Positions 63,632 to 64,000 of a stretch of DNA of 64,000 nucleotides are shown piece by piece. The notes beneath the pieces are model-generated. The model worked only from the letters and a program-made list of their open reading frames with translations. It was not told the DNA's origin and did no database searches. Positions within the stretch are counted from its first letter, which is position 1; each line of letters opens with the position of its first letter. Source of the DNA: Flavobacteriales bacterium (GTDB lineage Bacteria > Bacteroidota > Bacteroidia > Flavobacteriales > Flavobacteriaceae); contig WTJI01000048.1 in the NCBI GenBank assembly GCA_011524905.1, positions 1 through 64,000 on the forward strand. Direction: 5' to 3'. Position numbers and translations under genes: made by a program.

Positions 63632-63639
63632 TACATTTG
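63632..63639 (+). promoter_or_regulatory. Promoter -7 element upstream of the response regulator
   Basis: TACATTTG matches TAnnTTTG exactly. It lies 161 bases before the ATG at 63801, leaving a long leader that contains the inverted repeat at 63668-63700. Confidence 0.4.
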
Positions 63640-63667
63640 AGACAATACGTAAGATTTTGAGATTCGT

Positions 63668-63700
63668 TAAGCGTTCAATACAGTTGGGATCAAACGCTTA
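63668..63700. repeat. 8-bp inverted repeat in the leader of the response regulator gene
   Basis: TAAGCGTT (63668-63675) and AACGCTTA (63693-63700) are perfect inverted copies separated by 17 bases. This may be an operator for a dimeric regulator or an RNA hairpin. No T run follows. Confidence 0.4.
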
Positions 63701-63800
63701 CAAAGCTCAAAAATCATATTGTGAAATATCTATATTCTGTTGTCGGACAATGGATTTAAACTTTGATATTCTCATCTGATTGGCGTAAAAAAAATAATGG

Positions 63801-64000
63801 ATGAAAAAAAGTGATATAAAAATACTTTTGGTTGATGACGAACCGGATATTCGGGAGATAATTGGTTACAACCTTTCTAATGAAGGCTATCAGGTTTATG
63901 AAGCCTCAGATGGAGAAAAAGCGGTAAAGAAAGCAGAAGAAATCATACCCCATCTCATTATAATGGATATTATGATGCCAAATTTGGATGGAATCTCGGC
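63801..64000 (+). CDS. Response regulator (N-terminal part, cut by window end)
   Basis: The first 66 residues of a receiver domain: KILLVDDEPDIRE with the acidic pair at 12-13, then IIMDIMMPNLDGIS with the phosphoacceptor Asp at 56. The sequence fits an OmpR/PhoB-type regulator, but the output domain lies beyond base 64000. A PorX-like output cannot be excluded. A cognate kinase is probably next. Confidence 0.92.
   Translation, partial: MKKSDIKILLVDDEPDIREIIGYNLSNEGYQVYEASDGEKAVKKAEEIIPHLIIMDIMMPNLDGIS

Overview
The window comes from a Bacteroidota genome, most likely a marine-type member of the Flavobacteriia. The evidence is: C-terminal sorting domains of the type IX secretion system (T9SS), both type A and the gliding-associated type B; a PorP/SprF-like protein; exact matches to the Bacteroidota promoter element TAnnTTTG with very short leaders; almost no Shine-Dalgarno sequences; and gene orders familiar from flavobacteria (ftsX-DUF3098-uppP-truB divergent from leuS; hemD-DUF4271 next to a polyprenol glycosyltransferase, pyrC, DUF4296 and tyrS; exbB-exbD-exbD next to rpoN and asnS). 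Coding density is high. Three convergent gene pairs share a palindromic 4-base stop. Only one gene-free stretch exceeds 300 bases (16145-16819). There is no CRISPR array, prophage or intact insertion sequence.

Layout. 1-1076: end of the Entner-Doudoroff/uronate route (2-keto-3-deoxygluconate kinase fragment plus KDPG aldolase). 1229-1960: a secreted protein of unknown function. 2033-8741: the most unusual locus. It holds a membrane-spanning kelch-propeller protein with a possible DNA-binding tail, divergent from a DUF1800 / DUF1501 / lipoprotein operon, which converges on a small Rieske iron-sulfur lipoprotein. The control regions at the two outer ends of this locus share an ordered set of sequence blocks. 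9174-12230: a short-chain dehydrogenase / acyl-CoA dehydrogenase / APH-type kinase operon resembling the 4-hydroxyacyl-CoA pathway. 12238-16144: a HAD phosphatase and a large Asp-box propeller protein. 16145-16819: hairpins and a decayed XRE-type regulator gene. 16820-26194: a 2093-residue lectin/repeat adhesin with a type B T9SS tail, followed by its PorP/SprF-like partner and an OmpA protein carrying an inserted SPOR-like domain.

26348-30900: SCP2-like protein and a beta-oxidation operon (FadN-like fusion, thiolase, TetR regulator). 31094-32787: DNA polymerase V genes in the order umuC-umuD. 32966-38173: 2-oxoglutarate dehydrogenase E1 and E2, a retropepsin-like protein and TatD. 38254-38341: tRNA-Ser(GGA). 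38415-41502: energised ExbB/ExbD channel genes and an outer-membrane barrel. 41499-51060 (minus strand): rpoN, asnS, an RND transporter, frr, pyrH, truB, uppP, DUF3098 and ftsX. 51180-55925: leuS, SemiSWEET, zinc peptidase, Lrp/AsnC regulator, DUF423. 55927-63191: hemD, DUF4271, polyprenol glycosyltransferase, pyrC, DUF4296, an epimerase, tyrS and a LuxE-like protein. 63192-64000: a T9SS protein that is almost only a sorting domain, and the first part of a response regulator cut by the window end.

How the parts fit: many housekeeping genes (translation, pyrimidine and haem synthesis, undecaprenyl recycling, cell division) are interleaved with surface biology (T9SS cargo, adhesin, energised outer-membrane transport) and fatty-acid-type catabolism. 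The best candidates for undescribed biology are the kelch/DUF1800/DUF1501/Rieske locus with its paired control elements, and the adhesin with exact 113-residue repeats plus its OmpA-SPOR partner.
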